Shown in pieces: positions 33,855-43,101 of a DNA stretch of 64,000 nt. A program made the position numbers and the translations under genes. The notes below the pieces were generated by a model. It was not told the DNA's origin. It was given only the letters and a program-made list of their open reading frames with translations, and searched no databases. Origin of the DNA: Hoeflea_A sp965204935 (GTDB lineage Bacteria > Pseudomonadota > Alphaproteobacteria > Rhizobiales > Rhizobiaceae); assembly GCF_965204935.1 (NCBI RefSeq), contig NZ_CBDBFO010000002.1. One strand, 5' to 3'. Position 1 is the stretch's first letter; the number at the start of each line of letters is the position of its first letter.

Positions 33855-34771
33855 GAGGCAGTCTTGAAACGCAGTGAGGGGTTGGATGGCCGGGGCGAAA
33901 TGTGATTCCAAACGGTTATCGACACCAGTTTGGAGCAGCCTCATGTGGACCCCAACCACCCGTCGGCAGTATAGCCGCGATCATCTGCGTTATGGAAGCG
34001 ATCTGAGCGATGCGGAATGGAACATTATCGCCCCGTTCATGCCGCCGCCAGCGAAAACTGGTCGGCCGCGGGAATGGCCGATGCGTGAGATCATGAACGC
34101 CATCTTCTACGTGCTGCGGGCCGGCTGTGCGTGGCGCATGCTGCCCAAGGACTTCCCGCCGATGACGACGGTCTACGGCTGGTTTCTGCGCTTCCGACGT
34201 GAAGGACTGTTCAAGACCATCAATCATCATCTGGTCGTGCTCGACCGCGAGCGGGTCGGGCGCGAGGCCAGTCCATCAGCGACCGTGATTGACAGCCAAA
34301 GCGTCAAGACCGCCGAGGCTGGCGGTCCACGCGGCTATGATGCCGGCAAGAAGATCAAAGGTCGTAAGCGCCACGCCATGGTCGACACCGACGGCCGCGG
34401 CCTGGTCCTCCAGACGCACGCAGCCAATGTTCAGGATCGCGATGGCGCAATCCCGCTGCTCAAAGCCTCACGACGCTCGTTTCCCTTCGTCGAACTCACC
34501 TTCGCCGACAGCGCCTACAATGGCGACCGGGTCAGGGACGCAACGTCGGTCGCCATCGAGGTTGTCAAGAAATTCACCGACCAGGTCGGCTTCCAGGTCT
34601 TGCCCAGGAGATGGGTGGTCGAGCGCTTCTTCGCCTGGATCAACCGCAATCGCCGATTGGCGAAGGACTTCGAGGGAACCATCAGTTCGGCCGAAACCTT
34701 CCTCTATGCCGCCTCGGTTATGCTACTCACAAGACGCTTGGCACGGTCAGTGTGAGTTTCGAGTCGGACTC
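33855..34771 (+). mobile_element. IS-A copy 2, IS5-family (IS1031-like) insertion sequence, 917 bp
   Basis: Same length and ends as the copy at 2537-3453, in opposite orientation, flanked by TTA at 33852-33854 and 34772-34774. It interrupts the integrase gene. All readings in both strands that I compared are identical to copy 1, so the two copies diverged very recently. Confidence 0.93.
33943..34755 (+). CDS. IS5-family transposase (IS-A copy 2)
   Basis: 270 residues, identical to the product at 2553-3365, with all DDE landmarks (VIDSQSVKT, FADSAYNGD, RRWVVERFFAW) in place. It is encoded antisense to the broken integrase. Confidence 0.92.
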   Translation: MWTPTTRRQYSRDHLRYGSDLSDAEWNIIAPFMPPPAKTGRPREWPMREIMNAIFYVLRAGCAWRMLPKDFPPMTTVYGWFLRFRREGLFKTINHHLVVLDRERVGREASPSATVIDSQSVKTAEAGGPRGYDAGKKIKGRKRHAMVDTDGRGLVLQTHAANVQDRDGAIPLLKASRRSFPFVELTFADSAYNGDRVRDATSVAIEVVKKFTDQVGFQVLPRRWVVERFFAWINRNRRLAKDFEGTISSAETFLYAASVMLLTRRLARSV

Positions 34772-35263
34772 TTAGATAGATCTCAAAGAGGTCATTGAAG
34801 CTGATCGCGCAGCGCTCAAGATTGCGGGCATTGCTCGGATCTTTCCCGAATGCAACCGCGCCGATAATTCTCTTGGCCGCAGTTCGAGCTTCGTCAGGTG
34901 TGATATTTCCGTAGCGTCCGAGTGTGTATTGCCGTCTCACTCCGTTTTTGCGGTATCGGCATAAGAACGTTTTTCGTCCGCTCTCCTCAACCCGAAGCCC
35001 GAACCCAGAAAGCTCATCGTCCCAAACGAAATATCGTCCGTCACGAAGGGGCAGGGCTGACACATTGCGTTTTGAGAGTTTCATCTTCAACTCCAGGTTA
35101 GAGCAACGGTAAGGCAACAAAAATGGCGTCCATATGGCGTCCAACTGGAAGGAATTCAGAGGAACGCGGAGGAAACGGAACGCGCTGATATTAAGTTGAA
35201 TAACAGAGAGTTAGTCCACTTTTGGCCATCCGCAGAAAACCCCGGAAATGGCCCGAATTAAAG

Positions 35264-35308
35264 CTACGAATCTGGGGGTCGGGAGTTCGAATCTTCCCGA
35301 GCGCGCCA
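35264..35308 (+). repeat. 3' fragment of tRNA-Arg(ACG), probable island attachment site
   Basis: 45 nt that read as the 3' part of a tRNA. Parts are the anticodon loop CTACGAA (anticodon ACG), stem TCTGG, variable loop GGGTC, T arm GGGAG-TTCGAAT-CTTCC, acceptor strand CGAGCGC, discriminator G and CCA. No matching 5' half (GCGCTCG...) lies upstream, so it is not a complete tRNA. It sits beside the integrase gene, so it is best explained as the attachment repeat left by integration into a tRNA-Arg gene. The partner copy was not found in the window. Confidence 0.7.
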
Positions 35309-35437
35309 TTAAATTCAAAGGGATGGTTTGTGGGTCGCTAGCCGAAGGTGTCCGGGGCACACCGGGCAAAGCCTTGGCGTGATAGCCACATAATGCGCGC
35401 CCTATCTAGAGCCCTTTCAAGTCCTCCGATCAAACAC

Positions 35438-36466
35438 CTAGTTCTGTGGTGCCGGGCCGGTTGACTGACCCACAACCAGATGCGCCTCGATCAGGTGATT
35501 GATCGGTTCCATCGAAGGGCGCTTGATCAAGTCGATAATCGCCTCCGCAGTCACTCTTGCCGCCTCGCCGACCGGTGATTTGGTCGACGTGAAAATCGGC
35601 ACGTCTTCGCCGTTCTTCATGTAGGAAAGATCGTCGTCGTGGGTTATCACGGAGATGTCCTTGCCAAGGACAAGCCCCGCTTCGAAGATCGCGCGCCGCG
35701 CGCCGACAGCGGAAATCATCGAAGAAACAAGAAGCGCTGTCGGCCGGTTTTTCAATGACAGCATTCTGCGCGCTTCCGTGTATCCGTGAATTTCGGTCAT
35801 TTCGCCACCGCAGATCAGGTCGGGATCCATTTCAATGCCAGCCGTGGCCAAGGCGTCGAGGTAACCGTGGTGCCGCCGCAGGGCATAATCCATGCCATCG
35901 ATACCGTTGATTAGACCGATGCGGCGGTGTCCAAGGTCGATGAGAAAACCTGCCGCCCGACGAAACGCGCGACGGTTGCTGATGTCCACCCAGTTGTAGC
36001 TGCAGGCGACCTCGGAAGCGCGTCCGTGAACAACGAAGGGCAGGCCGATCTTGTTGAGCATGTCGATGCGTCTGTCATTGACACGCGGGCTGTGCACGAT
36101 AACGCCATCGACAGATCCGGTCGTGGCAAGGCGCCGATAGGCATCCTCCTGTCGGTCGTCCGTCACCAGCGAGAGCATCAAGTCGTAACCCATTTCCTGG
36201 TAAACGTTGGCTGCTCCCGCGAGGAAGTCCCCAAAAATCGGGCTCATGAGTTCGTTGGTCGGGGTTGCCGGCAGGACGTGTCCAATGACCATGGCCCGGC
36301 CAGTTGCCAATGCCTTGGCGCGAGAGTTCGGATTGTAGTTGTAAAGCTTCGCCGCCACGAGAACACGCTCTCGAGTCGCTTCACCTACCTCCGGGTAACC
36401 ATTCAGTGCCCGACTGACCGTGGTCTGGGACAGTCCAAGCCGTTCCGACAATTCCTTGAGGTTCAT
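35438..36466 (-). CDS. aglR: LacI-family repressor of the alpha-glucoside operon
   Basis: 342 residues. The N-terminal LacI HTH (MNLKELSERLGLSQTTVSRALNG) with hinge (YNYNPNSRAKALATGR) is followed by a periplasmic-binding-like sugar domain. It is transcribed away from the agl genes. Two palindromes, TCAAATCGCTTTGA only 3 bp before its start codon and TCAAAGCGCTTTGA before the binding-protein gene, are typical LacI operators, so it should repress itself and the operon and release on alpha-glucoside. The symbol follows the rhizobial agl system and is by resemblance and context. Confidence 0.87.
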   Translation of the reverse strand: MNLKELSERLGLSQTTVSRALNGYPEVGEATRERVLVAAKLYNYNPNSRAKALATGRAMVIGHVLPATPTNELMSPIFGDFLAGAANVYQEMGYDLMLSLVTDDRQEDAYRRLATTGSVDGVIVHSPRVNDRRIDMLNKIGLPFVVHGRASEVACSYNWVDISNRRAFRRAAGFLIDLGHRRIGLINGIDGMDYALRRHHGYLDALATAGIEMDPDLICGGEMTEIHGYTEARRMLSLKNRPTALLVSSMISAVGARRAIFEAGLVLGKDISVITHDDDLSYMKNGEDVPIFTSTKSPVGEAARVTAEAIIDLIKRPSMEPINHLIEAHLVVGQSTGPAPQN

Positions 36467-36469
36467 TTT

Positions 36470-36483
36470 TCAAATCGCTTTGA
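36470..36483. promoter_or_regulatory. LacI-type operator at the aglR start
   Basis: TCAAATCGCTTTGA, an imperfect dyad differing at one position from the perfect operator at 36625-36638. It ends 3 bp before the aglR start codon, where repressor would block aglR expression (autoregulation). Confidence 0.7.
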
Positions 36484-36583
36484 CACGGCAACAAGATTGC
36501 AGGCAATTCAACATTCGTCAACAGCGATTCGCTCTGAGTCTATGATTTATGGGGTTATTTTGCCCAGCGTTGCATGTTAACGG

Positions 36584-36613
36584 TTGACATGAACATGCAT
36601 GCTCGGGTAGATC
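36584..36613 (+). promoter_or_regulatory. Possible promoter of the agl operon
   Basis: TTGACA at 36584-36589, then 18 bp to TAGATC at 36608-36613, upstream of the perfect operator. The -10 match is poor, so the assignment is tentative; the position just before the operator supports it. Confidence 0.35.
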
Positions 36614-36624
36614 GGAGGATATTG

Positions 36625-36638
36625 TCAAAGCGCTTTGA
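36625..36638. promoter_or_regulatory. Perfect palindromic LacI-type operator (TCAAAGCGCTTTGA)
   Basis: A 14-bp perfect palindrome with central CG, the hallmark of LacI/GalR operators. It lies 69 bp before the binding-protein start and pairs with the second site 155 bp away at 36470, so DNA looping is conceivable. Confidence 0.8.
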
Positions 36639-36706
36639 TATTTGAGCGTCGCAGTCGCTCTATTAAAAAAACCAACTTGCAAGTGTCATAACGGGAGGAA
36701 AGTGTT

Positions 36707-38065
36707 ATGAGATTCTCATCTGTCGCAGCTGCCGGCGTCATCGCGATTTCCGCGAGTACGGCCCTGGCCGACAATCACCTTGTCTTTGCGCCCGGCGAAG
36801 GTCCATTCAATTGGGACAACTACAATGAATGGGCCGCAAATGCGCCTGATCTCAGCGGCCAGCAAGTCACCGTGTTCGGCCCGTGGCTCGTTCCCGAAGA
36901 CGGATATTTCCGCAACGTTCTGGCCTATTTTGCGGACGCCACCGGCGCCGATGTCGTCTATACCGGATCCGATGGTTTCGAGCAGCAGATCGTGATCGAC
37001 GCCGAGGCAGGCGCGGCTCCGAACATCTCGGTTTTCCCGCAGCCCGGCCTCGCCTCCGACCTTGCATCCCGCGGCCACCTCTATCCTCTGCCCGAAAGCA
37101 TGGGCGACTGGGTCGCCAACAACTACGGTGCCGGTGATTCCTGGGTGAACCTTGGAACCTACACCAACGAAAACGGTGAGAAAGAACTCTACGGGTTCTT
37201 CTACAACGTGAACGTAAAAAGCCTTGTCTGGTACAATCCCGAAAACTTCGAGGACGCCGGCTACGAAGTGCCCGAAACGATGGAAGAACTTCGTGCGCTG
37301 ACCGAGCAGATCGTCGCTGACGGTGAAACGCCGTGGTGCATCGGTCTGGGTTCCGGCGGTGCAACCGGGTGGCCGGCAACCGACTGGATCGAGGACATCA
37401 TGCTGCGCACCCAGCCGGCAGACGTCTACGACGCCTGGACGACCAACGAGATCCCTTTCAACGATCCGCGGGTGGTTGCCGCAATCGAGGAGTTCGGCTG
37501 GTTTGCGCGCGATGACGCGAAAGTCTCGGGCGGTTCCGACGCGGTTGCGACCACGGATTTCCGCGACAGTCCCAAGGGTCTCTTCGAGTCGCCTCCGCAG
37601 TGCTACATGCACCGCCAGGCGTCGTTCGTTCCGGCGTTTTTCCCGGATGATGTCGAATTCGGTGTCGATGCCGACTTCTTCTATTTCCCGGCCTATGAAA
37701 GCAAGGACCTCGGCAGCCCGGTTCTGGGCGGCGGCACGCTGATGGCCATCACCAACCCCTCCGAAGCATCTTCGGCTCTCATGGAATTCTTCCAGCTTCC
37801 GCTGGCCCATGAGATCATGATGGCTCAGACCGGCTTTCTGACCCCGCACAAGGGCGTCAACCTTGAAGCGTATCTCAACGACACGTTGCGCAAGCAGGGT
37901 CAGATCCTGATCGATGCGACAACCTTCCGCTTCGACGGCTCGGACCTGATGCCCGGCGGTGTTGGCGCGGGCAGCTTCTGGACCGGCATGGTGGACTACA
38001 CCGGTGGCGAGGACGCTCAGGTCGTAGCGGACGAGATTCAGGCCAGCTGGGATGCCCTGAAGTAA
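36707..38065 (+). CDS. aglE: Alpha-glucoside ABC transporter, substrate-binding protein
   Basis: 452-residue periplasmic solute-binding protein (family 1). The signal peptide is MRFSSVAAAGVIAISASTALA, cleaved before DNHL. The ligand region is rich in aromatics (FGPWLVPEDGYFRNVLAYF, WPATDWIEDIMLRT), as expected for di- and trisaccharides such as maltose, trehalose and sucrose. The ATG follows GGGAGGAAAGTGTT. It is the first gene of the operon, with an operator upstream. Order and lengths match the rhizobial aglEFGAK operon. Confidence 0.9.
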   Translation: MRFSSVAAAGVIAISASTALADNHLVFAPGEGPFNWDNYNEWAANAPDLSGQQVTVFGPWLVPEDGYFRNVLAYFADATGADVVYTGSDGFEQQIVIDAEAGAAPNISVFPQPGLASDLASRGHLYPLPESMGDWVANNYGAGDSWVNLGTYTNENGEKELYGFFYNVNVKSLVWYNPENFEDAGYEVPETMEELRALTEQIVADGETPWCIGLGSGGATGWPATDWIEDIMLRTQPADVYDAWTTNEIPFNDPRVVAAIEEFGWFARDDAKVSGGSDAVATTDFRDSPKGLFESPPQCYMHRQASFVPAFFPDDVEFGVDADFFYFPAYESKDLGSPVLGGGTLMAITNPSEASSALMEFFQLPLAHEIMMAQTGFLTPHKGVNLEAYLNDTLRKQGQILIDATTFRFDGSDLMPGGVGAGSFWTGMVDYTGGEDAQVVADEIQASWDALK

Positions 38066-38158
38066 CAACTCACGTGCATGTGGATCGGCCGGATATCCGG
38101 CCGATCCAGTTTTGCGATTTCACTACAATCGAATCGACGAAGCCGTGGAGAGGGGACC

Positions 38159-39157
38159 ATGAACCCAGCAATTCAAGGCCTTATTACAATCGTGCTCGGT
38201 GTGGGCGGATGTATTGCCTATTTCTACTTTGCCAACCAGCTTCTCGATAAGGTGCTCTTTCCACCCACCGGGCCGAATGCGGGCCGCAACATCAACCGCG
38301 CCGGTATGATCCGCCCGTGGGTGTTTCTCTTCCCCGCAATCTTCGCGCTTGGTCTTTATCTTGCGTACCCGGTCGTGGAGACCCTGCGTCTTTCGCTGAC
38401 CGACCGATCGCAGGGCGGTGCGTTCGTCGGCCTGGACAACTACGTGCAGATGGCCAGCGAGCCGAAATTCTGGGAAGCCATGCGCAACAACATGTTCTGG
38501 CTGATCGTTGTGCCTGCCGCATCCACCGTCATGGGTCTGCTGGTCGCGCAGCTGACCGACCGCATCCGCTGGGGCAACATCGCCAAATCGCTGATTTTCA
38601 TGCCGATGGCGATCTCCTTCGTCGGCGCGGCTGTGATCTTCAAACTGGTCTACGAGGCCCGTCCCGAGGAAGTCGCACAGATCGGTGTGCTTAACGCGAT
38701 CTGGACCTATCTTGGTGGACAGGTGCAATCCTGGCTGACCATTCCGTTTTGGAACAACTTCTTTCTCATGGTGGTCCTGATCTGGATCCAGACCGGCTTC
38801 GCCATGGTGATCCTTTCGGCCGCCCTGCGCGGCATTCCTGAAGAGACCATCGAGGCGGCGATCGTCGACGGTGCCAACCCGTTTCAGATCTTCTTCAAGA
38901 TCAAGGTGCCGCAGATCACATCCACCATTGTTGTGGTCTGGACAACGATCACCATCGCGACGCTCAAGGTCTTCGACATCGTGTTTGCCATGACCAACGG
39001 CCAATGGGAAACGCAGGTCCTGGCAAACTACATGTATGACAAACTCTTCCGCGCGAATGACTGGGGCGTCGGCTCGGCCAGCGCCATGATCATCATGCTC
39101 ATGGTCACGCCAATTCTCATTTGGAACGTTTACAACGCCCGCAAGGAGATGCGCTGA
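38159..39157 (+). CDS. aglF: Alpha-glucoside ABC transporter permease 1
   Basis: 332 residues with about seven hydrophobic helices. The coupling EAA loop is IPEETIEAAIVDGANPFQIFFKIKVPQI, the contact to the ATPase. The ATG at 38159 follows GGAGAGGGGACC; an in-frame extension upstream is unlikely. The stop codon overlaps the next start (TGATG), so the two permeases are translationally coupled. MalF-type partner in the inner membrane. Confidence 0.93.
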   Translation: MNPAIQGLITIVLGVGGCIAYFYFANQLLDKVLFPPTGPNAGRNINRAGMIRPWVFLFPAIFALGLYLAYPVVETLRLSLTDRSQGGAFVGLDNYVQMASEPKFWEAMRNNMFWLIVVPAASTVMGLLVAQLTDRIRWGNIAKSLIFMPMAISFVGAAVIFKLVYEARPEEVAQIGVLNAIWTYLGGQVQSWLTIPFWNNFFLMVVLIWIQTGFAMVILSAALRGIPEETIEAAIVDGANPFQIFFKIKVPQITSTIVVVWTTITIATLKVFDIVFAMTNGQWETQVLANYMYDKLFRANDWGVGSASAMIIMLMVTPILIWNVYNARKEMR

Positions 39158-40308
39158 TGGACAGTATCGCAGGCACCAAGTCATCCCTGAACTGGGCAGT
39201 CCATATCTCGGTGATCTTCATCGTGGCATTGTGGCTTTTTCCAACCATCGGGCTTCTGGTCTCCTCGTTCCGCACAACGGACCAGATCGCCAGTTCGGGC
39301 TGGTGGGCGGCGCTTTTCCCGTCCGAACTGAACGAAGTGTATCGAGCGGCGGACCCGGATGAATTCCGTGTGGTCGACGGTGATCTGTTTATCGTCGAAG
39401 GCAAGATCTTCGAAGATGGAAGCGGCGAATCTGTTATAAGATGGGGCACATCCTCGCGCGCGATCGATGCCTACCAGCCGGGCGACGTGGCAGATCTCGG
39501 CGACGGCGAAACCATCTCGCTGGCGGAGGATGGCACATACATCTGGAGCGGCAACGACGAACAGATCTCGGGCCGCGGCCAGCGGTTGTTCGCCACCGTG
39601 GCCGCACCGCCACAGTTCACCCTGGCCAACTACGGTACCGTGCTGTTTACAGAGGGCAGCGGCGGTGGCATGGCCAAAGCTTTCTTCAACACGCTGACGG
39701 TAACGATCCCCGCCACGATCATACCGGTCCTGGTGGCGGCCTTTGCCGCCTACGCACTCGCGTGGATGAATTTTCCAGGGCGCGCCTTGCTGATCGCGGC
39801 GATTGTGGCTCTCCTGGTCGTTCCGCTTCAACTTGCGTTGATCCCATTGCTCAGGCTGCATCTCGGTGTCGGGATCGGAAAGGGTTACCTCGGGGTTTGG
39901 CTCGCCCATACCGCGTTCGGGTTGCCTTTGGCGATCTACCTGTTGCGCAACTACATGGTCGGTCTTCCGCGCGACATAATCGAGAACGCCAGAGTCGACG
40001 GCGCGACGGATTTCCAGATCTTCGTCAAGATCATCCTGCCGCTCAGCTTCCCGGCCCTGGCCTCCTTCGCGATCTTCCAGTTCCTGTGGACCTGGAACGA
40101 CCTGCTTGTGGCGCTGGTATTCCTGATCGACGCGACCGGGCAAACCACTGTCATGACCAAACAGATCGTGGAGCTTCTGGGCACCCGCGGCGGAAACTGG
40201 GAGATCCTGGCAACAGCGGCCTTTGTCTCCATCGCCATTCCGCTCGTCGTGTTCTTCACTCTGCAGCGCTACCTTGTGCGCGGCTTGCTGGCCGGCTCGG
40301 TGAAATAG
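39157..40308 (+). CDS. aglG: Alpha-glucoside ABC transporter permease 2
   Basis: 383 residues, longer than a typical MalG. The first helix (VHISVIFIVALWLFPTIGLLVSSF) is followed by a periplasmic insert of about 130 residues carrying VDGDLFIVEGKIFEDGSG and YIWSGNDEQ. The remaining helices hold the EAA loop LPRDIIENARVDGATDFQIFVKIILPLS. Large periplasmic inserts are known in AglG-like permeases. The start shares one base with the aglF stop. Confidence 0.93.
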   Translation: MDSIAGTKSSLNWAVHISVIFIVALWLFPTIGLLVSSFRTTDQIASSGWWAALFPSELNEVYRAADPDEFRVVDGDLFIVEGKIFEDGSGESVIRWGTSSRAIDAYQPGDVADLGDGETISLAEDGTYIWSGNDEQISGRGQRLFATVAAPPQFTLANYGTVLFTEGSGGGMAKAFFNTLTVTIPATIIPVLVAAFAAYALAWMNFPGRALLIAAIVALLVVPLQLALIPLLRLHLGVGIGKGYLGVWLAHTAFGLPLAIYLLRNYMVGLPRDIIENARVDGATDFQIFVKIILPLSFPALASFAIFQFLWTWNDLLVALVFLIDATGQTTVMTKQIVELLGTRGGNWEILATAAFVSIAIPLVVFFTLQRYLVRGLLAGSVK

Positions 40309-40316
40309 GGGAATCC

Positions 40317-41975
40317 ATGAACAACCTCGCCGAAAATCCGACGCTGAATTCCACCAGTCTTGCAAAGGACTGGTGGCGCGGCTGCGTGATATACCAGGTA
40401 TATCCCCGCTCTTTTCGGGACAGCAACGGGGACGGCATTGGAGATCTGCAAGGCATCACCGCAGGGCTCCCGCATATCGCATCGCTCGGAGTTGACGCGA
40501 TATGGATCTCGCCGTTCTTCAAATCACCCATGGCCGATTTCGGCTACGACGTTGAGGATTACCGCGATGTCGACCCGATATTCGGCACGCTCGCCGATTT
40601 CGATGAGCTGCTGAACGAGGCCCACAAGCTTGGCATCTGCGTGATCATCGATCTTGTGCTGTCGCATACGTCCGAGACACATCCCTGGTTCATTGAAAGC
40701 CGTGGCGACCGGGTGAATGACAAGGCGGATTGGTATGTTTGGGCGGACCCGAATGAAGATGGTACGCCGCCCAACAACTGGCTGTCGGTCTTCGGTGGCA
40801 GCGCCTGGCAATGGGATGCGCGGCGCGAGCAGTACTATTTGCACAACTTTCTTGCCAAGCAACCGGATCTCAACTTTCACAATATCGATGTGCAGGATGC
40901 ACTCTTGGATATCGCGCGGTTCTGGCTGGAGCGCGGCGTTGACGGTTTTCGCCTCGACACGATCAATTTCTACTTCCACGACAACGAACTGCGCAGCAAC
41001 CCTGCCCTTTCCAGTGCCGAGCGCAATGCGACAATCGCGCCGTCGGTCAACCCCTACAACTATCAACTGCATCTCTATTCCAAGAACCAGCCAGAAAACA
41101 TTGCCTTCCTTGAACGCTTTCGGGCACTGCTTGACGAGTATGACGCGCGCACTAGCCTCGGCGAAGTGGGTGACGCGCATCGCGGGCTTGAGATTCTGGG
41201 TGAATATACCCAGGGCGATGACCGCGTTCACATGTGCTACGCCTTTGATCTGCTTGAAAAGACGCAGCCCACCGCCGAACGGATGGCCGATGTCATCAAC
41301 CGTTTCGAGGATGTCGCAGCCGATGGCTGGGCCTGCTGGGCCTACTCCAACCATGACGTCATGCGCCATAGCACCCGCTGGGCGCTGGATGACGCGGCGA
41401 AGCGCGCCTACCTCATGCTGATGACCTGCCTGCGCGGCTCCATGTGCCTCTACCAGGGCGAAGAGTTGGGGCTGGAAGAGGCGGAAGTTGCTTTTGAAGA
41501 TCTTCAGGACCCGTATGGCATTGAATTCTGGCCTGCTTTCAAGGGTCGGGACGGGTGCCGCACACCTATGGTGTGGGAAGATCAGGACGAGTTTGCAGGG
41601 TTTTCGACCGTCAAGCCGTGGCTGCCCGTTTCCGGCGAGCAAGCCGCCCGGGCTGCCAACAGGCAAGCCGGCGAAATCGACTCGATGCTGGAATACTACA
41701 AGCGAACGATCGCCCTTCGCCGCGCATATCCGGTGCTGGCCAAGGGCGATCTGACCGACGCCAAGGCTCTCGGCAACGTGCTGACTTTTGCCCGCTCATA
41801 TGGCGACGAAACCTTTCTTTGCGTTTTTAATCTCGATGCGAAGGAGTCCACTTTCACCGCGCCCGAAAGACATCTTCAGCATGTCATCGGTGCCGCACCT
41901 GACGAAACGGGCAAGATGACGCTTGAGGCGTGGGAATATTCCGTTCTCAAACTATTTCGCTCACACGGGAGCTAA
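40317..41975 (+). CDS. aglA: Alpha-glucosidase (GH13), alpha-glucoside utilisation
   Basis: 552-residue glycoside hydrolase family 13 enzyme, cytoplasmic (no signal peptide). Catalytic triad: nucleophile Asp214 in DGFRLDTINF, acid/base Glu283 in LGEVGD, and Asp347 in YSNHDVMR. Region I is IIDLVLSHTSETHPWF. The N-terminal WWRGCVIYQVYPRSFRDSNG fits the oligo-1,6-glucosidase/alpha-glucosidase subfamilies. It releases glucose from imported alpha-glucosides. The ATG follows AGGGGAATCC, 8 bp after the permease stop. A far longer reading starts at 39441 in another frame of aglG and is spurious. Confidence 0.93.
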   Translation: MNNLAENPTLNSTSLAKDWWRGCVIYQVYPRSFRDSNGDGIGDLQGITAGLPHIASLGVDAIWISPFFKSPMADFGYDVEDYRDVDPIFGTLADFDELLNEAHKLGICVIIDLVLSHTSETHPWFIESRGDRVNDKADWYVWADPNEDGTPPNNWLSVFGGSAWQWDARREQYYLHNFLAKQPDLNFHNIDVQDALLDIARFWLERGVDGFRLDTINFYFHDNELRSNPALSSAERNATIAPSVNPYNYQLHLYSKNQPENIAFLERFRALLDEYDARTSLGEVGDAHRGLEILGEYTQGDDRVHMCYAFDLLEKTQPTAERMADVINRFEDVAADGWACWAYSNHDVMRHSTRWALDDAAKRAYLMLMTCLRGSMCLYQGEELGLEEAEVAFEDLQDPYGIEFWPAFKGRDGCRTPMVWEDQDEFAGFSTVKPWLPVSGEQAARAANRQAGEIDSMLEYYKRTIALRRAYPVLAKGDLTDAKALGNVLTFARSYGDETFLCVFNLDAKESTFTAPERHLQHVIGAAPDETGKMTLEAWEYSVLKLFRSHGS

Positions 41976-41977
41976 CG

Positions 41978-43072
41978 ATGGCCGACTTGCAACTCACAAA
42001 CGTTCAAAAGGTCTATGGCGGGGCTGTTGAAGTCCTCAAGGACATCAATCTCGACATCAAGCAGGGCGAACTGATTGTCTTTGTCGGCCCATCAGGCTGC
42101 GGCAAGTCGACCCTCCTGCGCATGATCGCGGGGCTTGAAACCATCAGCGGCGGCACGCTCCAGATCGACGACATGGTGGTCAATGATGTGCCCCCCGCAC
42201 AGCGCGGAATCGCAATGGTGTTCCAGTCCTACGCGCTTTATCCGCATATGACCGTGCGCGATAATATGTCCTTTGCACTGAAGATCGCGAAAAAATCGAA
42301 CAAAGAGATCGAAGAGGCCGTCAACCGCGCCGCCAACATCCTGCAACTGGAAGAGTATCTTGACCGCTTGCCCAAGGCCCTTTCCGGTGGTCAGCGCCAG
42401 AGGGTTGCCATCGGGCGTTCGATCGTTCGGGACCCCAAGGTCTACCTGTTCGACGAGCCGCTATCCAACCTTGACGCAGCTCTGCGCGTAGCCACCCGCC
42501 TGGAGATCGCGAAGCTGAAGGATGCGATGCCCGACAGCACCATGATCTACGTGACCCATGACCAGGTCGAGGCCATGACGCTGGCCAGTCGGATCGTCGT
42601 CCTGGCCAACAAGGGGATCGCCCAGGTCGGCACGCCTCTGGAGCTGTACGAAACCCCGGAGAACGAATTCGTCGCCCAGTTCATCGGCTCACCCGCGATG
42701 AACCTTCTGGGTGGCGAAGTCGTCGAAACGGGAGAGCAGACGCGGGTGCAGCTCAAATCCGGTGGGGTGGCTGTTTCCAGCGTGCCCACTGTCGCTGATG
42801 ACAAGGGTAAAACCGTAAATATCGGTGTTCGTCCTGAGGATCTTTCGATGACGGAAGGCGAAGCGCTCTTCGAAGGTACAATCGACATGACCGAGGCCCT
42901 CGGCGAGGTAACGCTGCTGCACTTTGAAAGCAAGTTGGGCGAGGGACAGGTCATTGCCAAGTTGGCGGGCATACACGCAATCAAACGCGGCGAGACCGTC
43001 AGGCTGACTGCCGATCCGGCCAAGGTCCATCTTTTCCACGAAGGCAAATCTCTGCTGTATCGAGGAAAGTAA
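41978..43072 (+). CDS. aglK: Alpha-glucoside ABC transporter ATP-binding protein
   Basis: 364-residue MalK/UgpC-type ATPase. Walker A is GPSGCGKST (37-45), the signature LSGGQRQR begins at about 135, Walker B is YLFDEP (about 156-161), and the switch histidine is in YVTHDQ. A C-terminal TOBE regulatory domain (about 240-364) includes NIGVRPEDLS. It energises the two permeases. It starts 2 bp after the alpha-glucosidase stop. The last gene before a strong hairpin. Confidence 0.95.
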   Translation: MADLQLTNVQKVYGGAVEVLKDINLDIKQGELIVFVGPSGCGKSTLLRMIAGLETISGGTLQIDDMVVNDVPPAQRGIAMVFQSYALYPHMTVRDNMSFALKIAKKSNKEIEEAVNRAANILQLEEYLDRLPKALSGGQRQRVAIGRSIVRDPKVYLFDEPLSNLDAALRVATRLEIAKLKDAMPDSTMIYVTHDQVEAMTLASRIVVLANKGIAQVGTPLELYETPENEFVAQFIGSPAMNLLGGEVVETGEQTRVQLKSGGVAVSSVPTVADDKGKTVNIGVRPEDLSMTEGEALFEGTIDMTEALGEVTLLHFESKLGEGQVIAKLAGIHAIKRGETVRLTADPAKVHLFHEGKSLLYRGK

Positions 43073-43101
43073 CCGCTCGACTAGAGCGGCCTCCCAAGAC
43101 T

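Larger units (their letters stand above)
32926..35084 (-). pseudogene. Tyrosine-recombinase integrase, interrupted by IS-A copy 2
   Basis: The start is ATG 35084 after TGGAGTTGAAG. The N-terminal 103 codons hold the arm-binding domain (LSKRNVSALPLRDGRYFVWD, GFGLRVEESGRKTFLCRYR). The gene is broken after FNDLFEIYL and resumes REHGPKLKESSKAEYQRAIT. Without the IS and one TTA the frame is continuous for 413 codons, the normal length of a P4-type integrase. Catalytic marks are all present: Arg in LLFTGCRLREILNL, HDLRHTHAS, and GHSSPQTTQRYAHL with the tyrosine. It lies about 180 bp from the tRNA-Arg 3' fragment, as expected for an island integrase beside its attachment site. The insertion should have inactivated it. 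Confidence 0.9.

Noticed and set aside
35230..35308. A complete tRNA-Arg gene
   Set aside because: Only the 3' part is recognisable. No 5' acceptor strand or D arm precedes it.
39441..40316. A very long open reading that would extend aglA upstream to 844 codons
   Set aside because: The upstream part lies in a different frame of aglG. The real start at 40317 has AGGGGAATCC before it and begins GH13 homology.
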